The notes under the pieces: generated by a model | The model's input: only the letters and a program-made list of their open reading frames with translations | Databases searched by the model: none | Told to the model about the DNA's origin: nothing | Shown here: positions 1 to 10,450 of the stretch, one piece after another | Layout: every line of letters begins with the position of its first letter | How positions within the stretch are numbered: the stretch's first letter is position 1 | Source of the DNA: Physcia stellaris | Lineage: Eukaryota; Ascomycota; Lecanoromycetes; Caliciales; Physciaceae | Length of the DNA stretch: 64,000 bases | Direction: 5' to 3' | Assembly: GCA_018902385.1 (NCBI GenBank) | Contig: JABSSW010000016.1 | Location: 62,001-126,000 of the forward strand | Made by a program: the position numbers and the translations under genes

Positions 1-1625
1 CAAAAAAAAAAAATCACAACAAAAAAATAACGAAAAAATTAGCGAGCGTTCAATATCAAATCGAAAAAATCATAACGAAAACATACAAAACGATTTCGAA
101 AAAAACGTTCAATATCGAAATCAATTCAATGTTCATGCATTTACGTTTAAACAAATTCATCAATGCGTTCGCAATGAAATTGATAACAAACTCAACATAC
201 GACACGATTATACGCGATCGTTTTATCAAAAAATCGAAAAACGTCAATTCATTGAAAAAGTTAATGAATAAATTCGAAAAAAGACGAACATCAAAGCACA
301 CGATATAAAAAAAAATTCTATTTTTTGTCGCATCGTCATGATGAACATCGTCAATTGCACGTATCATGAAAAACAAAAAGAAAGCAAAAAAATATCACAA
401 AATACAATTAGCAACGAATTCGATCAATTACATATACACAAATAAAAGCGACATTAACGACAAAATGAATGCAACAGCGATATTTTCAAAAACGAAATTT
501 ATTACAACGAGAGCGTATTTGAAATTCATTACGTCATACACGATTTATTTTGTTGAATTATATGACATCGTTTTAGCATTGAATATGCGATTGCATTCGT
601 TTTTGAAATTTGCAAAAAAATCGAAATTCGTCATATCATCGACAATCAGACAGCAATTCAAGCGATATACAATTCGAAAATCAATTTCGATCAATATTTG
701 ATGAAATGAATAGTTTGATTGATCAACGAATTGCGAAGCAAATATATTGAAATAAAATTGCATTGAATTTCGATTCACATCGATATCGTGAACAACGAGC
801 AAACAGACGTTGCGATCAAACAAATCACGAAATGAAAATTGAAAAAACGAAATAGAAGAAAGAAAAAAATGAACATCGATCACAAAACACAACAAACGAA
901 CGTGCAAATGCTGAAAAGCGTCGTCAAAATCGTGATGAATAAATCGATAAAATAACAATGAAATCAAGAATGAAAAAATTGCAACAAAAAAAAAAATTTG
1001 TACAAAATTACATCGAAATTCAATAAAACAATATTGCGATTACACGAAAAATTCACAAAAAAATTCAACGTCATAGCAATACAACTTCGCACGATCAAAA
1101 TAAATTTACGAACGTTTTTATACAACAAAAAACAAATCGAAAATTTCATGTGTTCATGCATATGTAACAAACAAACGATCAAGCACGTGCTTTTCGAATG
1201 CAAAAAACTGAAAAAATTTCGCAAAAATTTATGAATTGACGAAATTAAAAAAACGAAATGAAAAAAAATGAAATTGATGAACGTATTGATCAATTCGATC
1301 AATTTGACGAAAACGACAAAACTCATCGAAAAATTCGAATTTATTGACTATTTACGAGTTTCAGTAACGAACGACGAGAAATAGAGATTGCAAAAAAGTC
1401 GCATTGAATTAGAAATTTTCGTACAAAATGAAAATGAAAAAAAATCATGAAAATAAAGATGTTTGAAGTGGTTTGTTCGAATAGAAAAACAAAACATCAA
1501 GAACAAATAATTTTGTATAGAGTCAAGAACTTTCTAGAAGGTGATTGACTCGATTGTTTTTAGTCGCATAACGGATTCTTAAGGTCGATTTCGAGTGCTT
1601 AATAAATCAATCAATCAATCAATCA
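1..1625 (+). mobile_element. Decayed LINE (Tad-like non-LTR retrotransposon), 3' end
   Basis: Very AT-rich block with no long intact reading frame. The plus strand encodes a recognisable C-terminal part of a LINE reverse-transcriptase protein (about 998-1350), and the block ends in a four-base tandem repeat tail at 1604-1626, as LINE 3' ends often do. The 5' part lies outside the window. No CC or GG dinucleotide was seen from position 1 to about 1455, although CA, TG and CG are common; GG reappears only in the last 170 bases. This is the extreme form of the CpY mutation signature described in the findings. The element ends inside the 5' LTR of the next element, so it probably inserted there. 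Confidence 0.7.
998..1350 (+). pseudogene. LINE ORF2 C-terminal remnant (post-RNase H cysteine motif)
   Basis: The translated segment contains LRTIKINLRTFLYNKK, then a cysteine pair and HVLFECKKLKKFR. This matches the C-terminal signature of fungal Tad-type LINE proteins, where a conserved 'RTGKIGL..FL' segment is followed by a Cys/His motif and 'LL.C..F..LR'. After a TGA stop, a second conserved patch (TTKLIEKFEFIDYLR) continues near 1300-1345, matching the last conserved helix of the same proteins. The frame is broken by several stops, so no product is expected. Identification is from recognised family motifs only. Confidence 0.6.
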
Positions 1626-1626
1626 A
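1604..1626 (+). repeat. (ATCA)n tail at the LINE 3' end
   Basis: About five and a half copies of ATCA directly follow the LINE 3' region and directly precede LTR sequence. Such short tandem tails mark the 3' ends of many LINEs and are read here as the element boundary. Confidence 0.6.
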
Positions 1627-1700
1627 TGTACATAGAATCGTCATTCTTACACATTACAATTGATCTGGTTTTGATCTGGTTTCTATCAAATACTTCAACA
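1627..1700 (+). repeat. Partial 5' LTR of the non-autonomous element
   Basis: This is the 3' 74 bp of the 5' LTR and ends TTCAACA at 1700. It differs from the 3' LTR at five sites, and each is the first C of a CC pair on the plus strand changed to T. The missing 5' part coincides with the LINE end at 1626. Confidence 0.7.
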
Positions 1701-1716
1701 GATTATGAGTCTGGGC
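1701..1716 (+). promoter_or_regulatory. Candidate primer binding site (half-tRNA type)
   Basis: Directly after the 5' LTR the sequence reads GATTATGAGTCTGGGC. It resembles the complement of the initiator-tRNA-Met anticodon arm (GGTTATGAGCCC-like), the kind of half-tRNA primer known for Drosophila copia. The large copia element in this window has a related, mutated sequence at the same place (45749-45762). The tRNA match is from general knowledge and was not checked against this genome. Confidence 0.4.
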
Positions 1717-1739
1717 TATTCGCTCGTTATATACGCAGT

Positions 1740-2080
1740 AGCAGTCATGCGACGCTCTATTACAAAGAGGACAGTCAATTCGGCGCTTTACTACATATCG
1801 CGTTGTTGGTTTTACTACATATCACGCTGCTTAGTGGCTTTATTACATATCACATTTCTGTGGCGAGGGCAGTCAATTCGGCGCTCTATTGCAAAGAGAA
1901 CAGTCAATTCGGCGCTTTATTACATATCACGTTGTTGTGGCTTTACATATCACGTTGTCGTGACTCTACTACATATCACGTTGTTGTGGCGAGGTCACCA
2001 ATTAGGCGCTCTACTATATCACATTTCTGTGGCGAGGTCGTCAACTAGGCGCTCTACTATATCACATTTCTGTGATGTAA
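1740..2080 (+). repeat. Imperfect tandem repeat array 1
   Basis: The motifs CAGTCAATTCGGCGCT and TACATATCACGTTGTTGTGG recur several times with variable spacing. Two plus frames stay open across the array only because the repeats lack stops; the translations are themselves repetitive and match no family I know, so I do not call a gene. Confidence 0.7.
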
Positions 2081-2439
2081 GATTGTATCATTGCATCAAA
2101 ATCAACTAGACGCTTTCTTATATTTCTGTCGGTGATTGTTGAGGCGTTTTTTGATTTCGTCGATTTAAGAAATCTCTTCACCAATACGCTCGTTGTGGGC
2201 TCGACGACTCGGTCATTTGATATGAACATTTGGCTCGTCGTTCAATTGAGTTGCGAGCATGAAGTCAAGAGGAAACTTTCAACAATCGCTGACAAAGAAG
2301 AGATGTTTATTGCAATCTTTATACTATACATCTCGATGCATTGCGTCAGGGGGGGAATTTACAGCCTCAATGTCTCTCAATCAATCAAACATTCTATACA
2401 ATTTAGCTAACGGTTTCGGCAGTCTTTTCAGTAGCTTAT

Positions 2440-3060
2440 ACAAGTCAGTACAGTCTTTGCAGTCATTGCAGTCATTGCAGTCATTGCAGTCTGCAACATA
2501 TCTTTTTATCGCGTCACGGTTTCACGGTTTCGGCCGTCTTCAATAGTTTATACAATCTTTACATCTTTTGCAATCTTTGCAGTCTTTGCGATCTTTGCAG
2601 TTTGCAACATATCTTTTTATTTCGTCACGGTTTCACGGTCTCGACCGCCTTCAATAGTCTATACAGTCTTTACATTCTCAGCGGTCTTTGCAGCCTGTCT
2701 TATCGTTTCACGGTCTCGATATTCTTCAATACGCTATACAGTTTTTACACTTTCAACGGTCTTTGCAGTCTGCTTTATCGTTTCACGGTTTCACGGTCTC
2801 GGTATTCTTCAATACGCTATACAGTTTTTTACATTTTCAGCGACCTATACAGTCTTTACATTTTCAACGGCTTTGTAGCCTGTCTTATCGTTTCACGATT
2901 TCACGATTTCACGATCTCGATATTCTTCAGTACGTTATACAGTCTTTACAACTTTTACAGTTTATACAGTCTTTACACTCTCAACGGTCTTTGCAGTCTG
3001 CAACATATCTTTTTATCGTGTCACGATTTCACGATTTCGATATTCTTTTATCAGTCTATA
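2440..3060 (+). repeat. Imperfect minisatellite array 2 (about 90-120 bp units)
   Basis: About five or six diverged units, each with a TTTGCAGTCTG-type block, a TATCGTTTCACGGTTTCACGG block (a doubled TTTCACGG), a TATTCTTCAATACG block and TATACAGTCTTTAC. The repeats are contiguous with no unique spacers, so this is a minisatellite and not a CRISPR array. Confidence 0.75.
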
Positions 3061-3240
3061 CAAGTCTTTGTCGTTTATCTGGTCTTGTTACAGTTGTTTA
3101 CGACGTTTTGTTTTTCATTTTTGATTATTACACTCTTTTTTTTTTACGTTTCGGCTTTTTCTCACAGGGTTTTGCCAGACGAAAGGTTTTAATGAGGTTT
3201 AGTTACTGTCTTTTTGTATATTTACAGCCCGAACCCGGTT

Positions 3241-3248
3241 CGAGGGGG
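3241..3248 (+). other. Polypurine tract of the non-autonomous element
   Basis: CGAGGGGG lies immediately 5' of the 3' LTR start TGTTGCAG, the position required for priming plus-strand DNA synthesis. Confidence 0.6.
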
Positions 3249-3416
3249 TGTTGCAGTATACGATTCACGGGTTGGTGCTGTTATACGGAGGTGTATTAAG
3301 CCGAGTCACGTGATACGTTTAGCTCTACATAAACAGGTTTTCTGTACATAGAACCGTCATCCTTACACATTACAATTGACCTGGTTTTGACCTGGTTTCT
3401 ACCAAATACTTCAACA
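3249..3416 (+). repeat. 3' LTR of the non-autonomous element (168 bp)
   Basis: Begins TG and ends CA. Its last 74 bases match the partial 5' LTR. All CC and GG pairs in this copy are retained, so it serves as the less mutated reference. The left target-site copy is not visible, so no duplication can be confirmed. Confidence 0.7.
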
Positions 3417-3679
3417 AGAGAGGCAAGACTCCATGGAAATTTCCGAAATAAAACTTGAAGTAGGCTGGGAAATTTTTCAAGAAAAAACCCCTTCATTGTG
3501 CGCCTTCACACGGTTCCACGACTAGGATGTAATCGTGGAACGAGTTCGGAACTTGTCTCAGCTACATGTACCCAGACCCCTGGCTAGTCAAAAAGCCAGT
3601 GTAGGTAAGATGCCCGAGCCCTGCGACGCTATCGGCTACACGGCCCGAGACAATTCGGAACGACTCAAGTGTTAGAGCT

Positions 3680-4244
3680 GACCCCCTACCCGGAAGCCTC
3701 CCCGGAGCCACCCCGGAACCGCCCTCGGGGACCTTCCGGCCCATATCTCCTGCCAAAGTTCGATCTTGCCATACAAAAGTGACCTTTCTGTTGGAGATAC
3801 CTCAAAGCAATCTATCTACTATCTACCTGTCTACCTAGCTCCTACCTTTCTACCTTCTTACCTCCCTACCTCCCTACCTCCCTACCTCCCTGCTTTCCTA
3901 CTTTCCTACTTATTTACCTGTTCATCTACATTCCTACCTGTTTATCTTGGTGGGTAGATAGGTGGGTAGATAGGTGGGTGAATAAGTGGGTAGATTGATA
4001 GGAGACGCGGGAGATAACTTCATGTTTCGCATCTAATCATGGCTTTGTCTCTGCATTTATCCCGGACAATAACATGAAGTGTTGAAATGGTTGAGTGTCT
4101 CCAATGAAAATGGCCTTTTTGTATGGCAAATTCGAGCTTTGAGAGGAGATGGGGGTCGAAGGACCTCCGGGCTGGGTTCCGCGGGGGCGAGGACGGTTCC
4201 GGAAGGCGCGGGGGCGGTTCCGGGGTGCTTCCGGGTAGGGGGTC
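3680..4244. repeat. 565-bp inverted repeat with mirrored CCTA/TAGG microsatellites
   Basis: The left arm (about 3680-3815) reads as the reverse complement of the right arm (about 4085-4244) with some mismatches and short indels. The outer ends match closely (GACCCCCTACCCGGAAG against CTTCCGGGTAGGGGGTC). Between them a CTAC/CTCC-rich run (about 3830-3950) faces a GGTGGGTAGATA run (3950-4005). The structure could fold into a long hairpin. It may be a MITE-like element or an inverted duplication; no transposase is present. Short reading frames across it are not believable genes. Confidence 0.7.
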
Positions 4245-4344
4245 CATTTACCGAACGCGGGGCGTCCATTTACCAAAATGGGGGGTCCGTATACTGGCAG
4301 CCTTGTTGTATGCATAACATCCAGGGTGATACTTTGGGTCTTAT

Positions 4345-4534
4345 GGAGGTCTACACCAAATGAGTTGGCTAGGGTTATTTAGGGCTACTGCACAGACCGC
4401 ACGGGCTGCATGCCCCCCAAGTAGCCTAACCACCACCGGGACATCGGCACCCCTAGCCCGCATATTGTCTGGACCAATGCCCCTCTGGTACACCCATAAA
4501 TGCCAAGAAGCCAACACATATGGTGTAGACCTCC
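4345..4534. mobile_element. MITE-like element with 27-bp terminal inverted repeats
   Basis: The ends are 27-bp inverted repeats at 4345-4371 and 4508-4534 with two mismatches (outer part GGAGGTCTACACCA). The 190-bp body has no coding potential. No convincing target-site duplication was found, so the class of transposase that might move it is unknown. Confidence 0.6.
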
Positions 4535-5488
4535 GTACTGGGAGTTGAGACATCCGCATGATTGATCGAGCTTCGAAATGAGTTGCTGAAAGCTCGAGTC
4601 ACTGATCAGGAGAGTTCTGTGATGCTGCTTTCACTCTGTTCGTGAGTTGATGAAATACTCCTGGCAGGCCTCGGCTACAGACAGTAACAGCATTCAGGCC
4701 CCAAGCGAAGTGTTTGTCAACAAGCCTCCACTAAAAAGCACTAAAGACTAGAGGCGTGGGATGGTCCCAACGTCAAAGGCTAAGCGCACCCATAGCAGCA
4801 ACCCAAACGCCTTTCATGATGCCATCGCACAGATTCTTTTGCAGCGGAGAAATGCCACGAGGTCACTGCAGGTTATCCGGCGCACAGGAGGTTTAATGTT
4901 CCTGCACCGTCCACGTTTCCTTTGATCGTTCCTCGCGATAACCTACATCGCAGCTGCAACAATGCTACAATCATCCGCAGCCAGCTGTGCAAACAATGTC
5001 CGCCCGGTAATCACTCGCGCTTGCTATGGCCCGCGAGACCGCGACCGAGGTTTTCTGTCCATGGAACCACAGACTAGACCCGTCCAGAGCTTTTAGCAAA
5101 ACAGCTAACTCGTGCTAACAGGCACGAACCGCATGGCAGTGAGGCACTCACTGCCGATGATGTCAAAACCGAAGATTATCCTGTCTTACCCTGGGGCTTC
5201 TCTTCCTACTGGAAGGGCTCACGATGGCCAGCTCGGGAGGCTTGTGAACTAGACCTCGCTGGCAATAGATCTCGGTCCATGCTTTTATCCCACGCAACCA
5301 GAGATCCTTAGTCGAGAAGTGCGGAGCAGTGCAGAGAGTAGGTACCTAGCTATGGGGACATCGTGGCGACTGGCGACCGCTCGTAATTTCTTTAAGTTCG
5401 TTCCCTCTCTCTCTCTGCTGCTACACAAGTAGATCCTTAACTGGCATGTCGATAATCTCCTTTCCTCTCATCTTGACTGATCACTCTG
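4535..5488. other. Intergenic region upstream of the rhodopsin-domain gene
   Basis: No open frame or repeat that I can support. A pyrimidine-rich CT run at about 5404-5420, shortly before the start codon, is typical of fungal promoters and 5' leaders. Confidence 0.5.
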
Positions 5489-6822
5489 ATGTCTCAAACA
5501 ACGCCAGTCAAGCCACCGGGCGTGTTCCCTGCTCCGCCAGGTGTGACACCAAACTACACAAATCCCGAATTGCGCACCGTTGGTCTCGTTCCTTTGATAG
5601 GCATCTTTACATTTCTATCCACCGTCTGCCTAGTGCTTCGACTGTACACAAAGGCCCGGATCATAAGGATATTTGGGTGGGAAGATGTAGCTGTCACCGT
5701 TGGTTGGATGTGCACTGTAGCCGGGATGGGGTTATTCCTCGCAGGACTGCGTGTGGGCACCGATGCGCACTTGTGGGATATGAGAATTGATCAATTCGAT
5801 CGCTATAACAAGGTATGACGCTCTGCATTCTCGCAATTAAACCTCAGGACTAAGTAAACAACATACTGACTTCCCGAAAGATAACAGTTGCCTTAATCCT
5901 ACTCAACGTACCCTCAGCATCGCTCCCAAAAGTCGCCATCCTGATGTTCTACCTCCGCCTCAACCCCACAAAGAGCTTTCGCTACAGCACGATCGCAGTC
6001 CTCCTAATAACATGGGGCTACCTCATCTCCCTCGAATTCGCACAAATCTTCGGCTGTTCGCCCCCCCAGAAATTCTGGAAACCCTTAATAGACGGCAAAT
6101 GCATCGACCGCAACCCCATCTACCTCGCCATCCCCATCATCAACGTCATCATCGACGTCCTCGTCCTCCTTCTCCCAATACCGATGCTAGTCAAACTCCA
6201 AGTCCCGCGACGAACTAAACTCGCACTCGGTGCGCTGTTCGCCGTATCCAGCTGCACCGTCGTCGTGAGCGCTTTGCGCGTCTGGGCTATCACCCGTGTA
6301 CTGAATGGAACGGACTTCACCTGGGACGCCGCGCCGAGCGACTCCATCCAGGTCGTCGAGCTGAACATGACGGTCGTGTGCGCCTCCGTGATGGCGCTCC
6401 GGCCCTTCTGCCGCCGCCATCTCCCATTTCTGCTCGGAGGAGGGAATACAGGCGATGGAACCCCTGGCGCGAGCAAGACCCTCAACTTCGACGGCCCCTC
6501 AGGACCGAAGTCGAAAAGCAGTTACCGCACCAAGGTCAGTGGCGGCGACGCGTCGAAAATGGGCAAGCGAACTTTTTGGACGAGCCTCGGTAGCACGCTT
6601 GGTAAGGAAGATGAGGAAGACATGGAGAGTTTGAGTACTGAGCTCAAGAATGTTCCGCCCCAGGTGCGAGAGGAGAGAAACGGGTCCACTCGGCATACGC
6701 TTAATTTAGATCCAGAGGCGGTGGGCGTTGCGCGTTCAGATATGCAAGACCCGTATATGAGGTCCAGAGAAGGGGATCTGGAGAATGGAATCGTGAAAAC
6801 GATCTCGTTGGATATACGATAG
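5489..6822 (+). CDS. Fungal rhodopsin-domain integral membrane protein (PTH11-like), 421 aa
   Basis: Two exons, 5489-5812 and 5881-6822, joined by a 68-bp intron (GTATGA donor, CTGAC branch, AG at 5880); the join keeps frame and gives 421 residues. The protein has about seven hydrophobic segments and features of the fungal rhodopsin-like family: R(L)YTKARI followed by FGWEDV after the first helix, GTDAHLWDM before the third, FGCSPPQKFWKP, and a conserved AIPIINVIIDVLVLLLPIP helix. The last 130 or so residues are a polar, probably cytosolic tail rich in Ser, Lys and acidic residues. Relatives include PTH11-type receptors, but most have no assigned ligand and this one lacks an obvious CFEM domain. 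It converges on the RING-like gene. Confidence 0.85.
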
Positions 6823-7577
6823 AAAGAAAGAAAAAGCATCATGACATAGCCTAGTGCGCTGTGTGGTGCAATATAAATTAGTTACCTATAATCTTTCTTG
6901 ATGCATTCGAGAAATGATTTCGCAGAGAGTCTGCGACAGATGAATCTTTGTTTCTATCAACTTGAGAGAGAACTTTTTGAAAACTCGCTAGTATGTGCTT
7001 GAGGAATTCCGTTGATAGCAAGCAAGACCAGGAGAGATGACTGTTATATGTCAAGGCTGGGGTGAGGTTCGACGTCGACAGTAGTCTCTACACCCGCTTG
7101 ACTTTGCAACGTCGGAAGCCGTAGATGAATGAACTTTTATGTAAATAATATAAAAAGCAAAACAAAAGCTCAAACACATTCAATTAACTTAGAGGTAAAA
7201 TACATTTGTGTCTATTGTTCCCAAACCGTGTATAACACAGACCAGATGCCCGAAGTAGCGAGGACAAAGAAGAACAAGACTGGCCAAGCAAGAGGATGCG
7301 AATCGTCAGGAGGTAAAGGTAGTGGATCGAAGCGAGGAGAAGAAACATAGGAGTCTAAAGATTGAGCAGGCATATAGAGCGGGAAAGGACGCCGGAAAGA
7401 ATGAGATAACAGAGTGCATTAAGGATTCTGTGAATAATAATGTGAGATTTCAGTGGGAATTTTAGATGCGCTACTTAATTACGCGCTAAACGGTCTATTC
7501 CGCAGAGACAACCTTCAAGGGTAATCGACACCCTTCCATGCAACCCTCATCAGGATATCCATGGCATGCAGAGCACT
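6823..7577. other. Intergenic region between convergent genes
   Basis: Contains the 3' flanks of both neighbours. The only open stretch (7129-7350) is a low-complexity Lys/Gly/Glu-rich frame without recognisable features; I do not call it. Confidence 0.5.
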
Positions 7578-8441
7578 TCAAGAAGTAGTGTCCCAAGGAT
7601 GCGGAGCCTGAGTCGGGAAATCAAAGCTCCAGCGATCAACCTTCATATCCCACATACCGCGGACCTCCGGCCAACTCCTCCGTTTCTCAATCCCGTAGAC
7701 ATCCACCATGTCGCAATCGCCATTAGACCCATATCGCTTATCATCCAGATACGCGAGGATATCCTCGCTGTTGAGGTAAGGCTCCACCAACTGGACCAAC
7801 ACCTTCTCGCTCAACTGGTGCCGGATGACCCACGCCACGGCCTGGATGGTGCACATCTCGATCCACTTCTCCATCGAAAAGCTCATCCGGGTAGCATCCA
7901 TCTTGGTTTCGAATTCCAGGGGATAATGCAGCGTGCTGCGGTGCAGCCGATGCGCTTTATACTGCTCTTTCTCAGCGCGCAGCTCAGCGATCTTGGCCTC
8001 GTCTTTCGGATTCTCCTGTTCAGCTGCGACGAGCTCATAGTGAAGCACGCTGTATCTGCCGAAGTCGAGATCGCGGAGCAGCTTCTGCGCCATCGGGTAG
8101 TGGTATCGCTGGAGCAGGAAGAAGAGGTAGCGGGTGATGTCCACCGAGCGGTCCCGATCCATTTTCATTAAGGTCGTGCTGCAGACCGGACAGCTTGCTG
8201 TGGTGGCTGTTTTGCTGAGGAGTTTCATCAGACAGTAGGTGCCCACGATGTGCGTGCAGGGGAGGCGGATTGCGACATCGGAATGGTCGTGAATGAATGT
8301 GGGGGCGTAGTGCTCTTCGCACATTGGGCATGCATCGCTTGGGAGACTGAGCGGTTCGAGGCTGCAGACGAAATTTTCGATTTGGTGGGATAGATTTCGG
8401 ATGGGAATTCTGTCGGCGGGGCATGGGGTGGAGTCGGACAT
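7578..8441 (-). CDS. RING-finger-like protein, 287 aa
   Basis: Single-exon gene with ATG at 8441. A RING-like motif lies at residues 38-87: C38-x2-C41, C62-x-H64, C70, then C84-P-V-C87. One zinc ligand of the canonical eight, expected about three residues after C70, is not obvious (Lys there), so it is a degenerate or variant RING. The rest, about residues 95-287, has an Arg/Glu-rich, probably helical stretch around 135-165 and no domain I recognise. Proteins of this type in filamentous fungi are usually annotated as putative E3 ligases of unknown substrate; the ligase role is inferred from the motif alone. Convergent with the rhodopsin-domain gene. Confidence 0.75.
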   Translation of the reverse strand: MSDSTPCPADRIPIRNLSHQIENFVCSLEPLSLPSDACPMCEEHYAPTFIHDHSDVAIRLPCTHIVGTYCLMKLLSKTATTASCPVCSTTLMKMDRDRSVDITRYLFFLLQRYHYPMAQKLLRDLDFGRYSVLHYELVAAEQENPKDEAKIAELRAEKEQYKAHRLHRSTLHYPLEFETKMDATRMSFSMEKWIEMCTIQAVAWVIRHQLSEKVLVQLVEPYLNSEDILAYLDDKRYGSNGDCDMVDVYGIEKRRSWPEVRGMWDMKVDRWSFDFPTQAPHPWDTTS

Positions 8442-9096
8442 TTTGCCTCTGAGTTTAGTTGATGAGGTTGGTTTTCCGTGTGATGTTTTCTGCTCGATTT
8501 GATTGGATTTCGGTCTGTTTTCTTGTGGTGAAGCTTTCGGTCTTTGGTCAAGGATGGTACGTTTTGGAGTAGCAGTCTCTTGGAGATAGACTCAGAATCG
8601 AAGAATTCGTCGTCGAAGAGCACTTAAGAATTGTCAGAGTAGCTCTGAGGATCTAAGGCTTTGTGAATTCCTTCTTTGTTTGGGAAACCTGGCTCAGAGT
8701 GAGGCGAACAATCACATTGTCTGTGCTGACAAAGAACCCACGGGGGAATGAACGGACCCTTATCGTCGGCTGTTGAGCGTTCACTGATTGTATGATGCAA
8801 CGCTCGTTATTTTTGGTCTTTCACGAGTCAGGTGCCGGAAAGGTGTTACTAACGACCAATGAGTGACTTGACAAAAATAAGCAAAGTCATGACTTTTTGA
8901 TTCAACAATGATACTACGTACTTCAACTCACTAGACAAGGGAGAGTGAGATTCCATGGTCAAACAAAAAGCTTGCAATACACGTAACGACCAATAGAATC
9001 GACAAATGGCTGTCAACAGTCCGCACTTTTGATTCACTATTCTCATTATGAAGAAACTGCCCGAAATCATTCATTGGCTCGATCAGACCTTTCCTA
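8442..9096. other. Intergenic region
   Basis: Upstream flank of the RING-like gene followed by sequence in which I see no coding region or repeat. Confidence 0.4.
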
Positions 9097-10450
9097 CTAA
9101 AATCGCCAACCTGGGATGGCAGGTTGGAGTCCGGGCAATCGATTTTGCCTAGGTTGGTTGAACTCCCTATCTGCTCGACAATAGTCTTGATATAGTTCCG
9201 ATACACATATGATAGATCCGCTAATTACTTGGCTTAACTCGTCTTGTAAAGTTATCCTAACCGGATGGTTTGTAAGTCCTAGAAGATAATATACACAATC
9301 TCGAGAATTAGAGAGCCTATACGATCTTGCGTTGTATACTGAAGCCTGGAACTGCTGCCACTGCCTCAAACTAGAGCTACCCTCGTCAGGGGTAGGATTA
9401 AGGACACTGCTTTACCTCTTTGGATCTGAGCTCTCATAGACTTGATGAACTGTATATGCCGCAAGTAAAGTCCGAGAGATTACCTGGGGGCATGTCTCCG
9501 TGTGTCACTAGCGTCAATAACGTCAAGTTCTGCGCCATACGATAGAGATTCCATCGACGTGGGCTTTTCTACCCACGTTGAACGACTACTTTCGAGGAAA
9601 ATGCAACCTCTCGAATGATCCAAGCTCGATGGAACTACAGTCGTCTTCGCAAGCATTTGCGTAGATAGTATAGCTCGAATCATAGGCGCAATCGCATGCT
9701 AGACAAAATTGTCACCCTTTCGAGGCCCTACAACTCAGGATAAAGAGTTTTGTATTTGAGTATTTTTGTGTGCAAACCAGTCTACTATCTTATCAAGGCA
9801 ACGATCTTTTGCGCTCTGCGGTAGATTTCTCGCATTAGCGGAACCTTCTGGCTTTGCTCATCGACATCTTGCTGAAATCGCGTGGGACTCAAAATCCATG
9901 ATTCGATATTCTAGACTTGAGGTAGCGCAAGGCCGTTAGCGTAAGAAAACTTTTCACGAACTCATGCCAATGCGAATCTTGGCACTCATCATCTGACTCT
10001 GTAAAGATTTTTTCAAGAAATCTCAATAATCGACGATTTGGTTCTTCAATCAAGTTGTCTTCCGGCTGGGCTGATAAGATCTCGAGCATGGATTACCGAA
10101 AAGATGAGTAAAAATTGGAAAGCCTGAGTTACATACAAGGAGAGCGAGTTTTTGTTGCTTCTTCAACTGCATCTCGAATTCTTCGGATGATCTAATGTGG
10201 AGGTCTCTACGGATTAAAACAGATAGAACTCTGCCTCTGCAGTGGTTTAACAGAAATCGAATGCTTGTCCTCGAGGGGGTCTTTTATGACCACATAGAAA
10301 AGTGCGTGCTACAAAAGCACGTTCAAAACAATAGAGATATATGATGAGAGCTGTGTACTTCATGAAGATTTTCATGGTACAGACTTTGATGACAAGCTCT
10401 CTGCGAAAGGCTTTGAAGGAATCTTGAAGAATAGCGTCATAAAGAACCAT
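9097..10450 (-). pseudogene. HET-domain gene remnant, probably decayed
   Basis: Minus-strand fragments in order look like a HET protein. A start-like segment near 10450 (MVLYDAILQDSF) is followed by 10089-9889 with a Leu-rich segment. Then comes a piece that translates QQDVDEQSQKVPLMREIYRRA, which matches the HET core 'Q.DV.E...QV.LM..IYR.A'. A later piece (9369-9097) has SNSRDCVYYLLGLT, matching the 'D.RD.VYGLLGL' motif. In the core block the usual W-I-D-A-(I/L)-C-I-N-Q becomes WILSPTRFQ. The pieces lie in different frames and some junctions lack good splice sites, so I favour a pseudogene; a fast-evolving, intron-rich gene is the alternative. Confidence 0.45.

Larger units (their letters stand above)
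1627..3416 (+). mobile_element. Non-autonomous LTR retrotransposon (TRIM/LARD-like), 5' LTR truncated
   Basis: A 74-base segment at 1627-1700 is repeated in direct orientation at 3343-3416 with five differences. The 3' copy belongs to a 168-bp LTR (3249-3416) that starts TGTTGCAG, ends TTCAACA and is preceded by a purine run CGAGGGGG, the expected polypurine tract. The 1548-bp interior (1701-3248) has no retroviral protein domains; it consists of two imperfect minisatellite arrays. The first 93 bp of the 5' LTR are missing because the LINE tail abuts it. The element must have been moved in trans, possibly by a copia-type element, since the bases after its 5' LTR resemble the copia primer site (see PBS entry). 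Confidence 0.65.

Noticed and set aside
545-1326. Minus-strand open frames over the LINE
   Set aside because: Low-complexity Phe/Asn/Ile translations caused by AT-rich mutation; the plus strand carries the recognisable motif.
2440-3060. CRISPR-like direct repeats
   Set aside because: Units are contiguous and variable with no unique spacers, in eukaryotic DNA.
1626-3299. Long plus-strand open frames (140-203 codons)
   Set aside because: They run through minisatellite repeats inside the LTR element; the translations are only the repeats read in several frames.
3832-3950. Internal telomere repeat
   Set aside because: The unit is CCTA/CTCC-like, not CCCTAA/TTAGGG.
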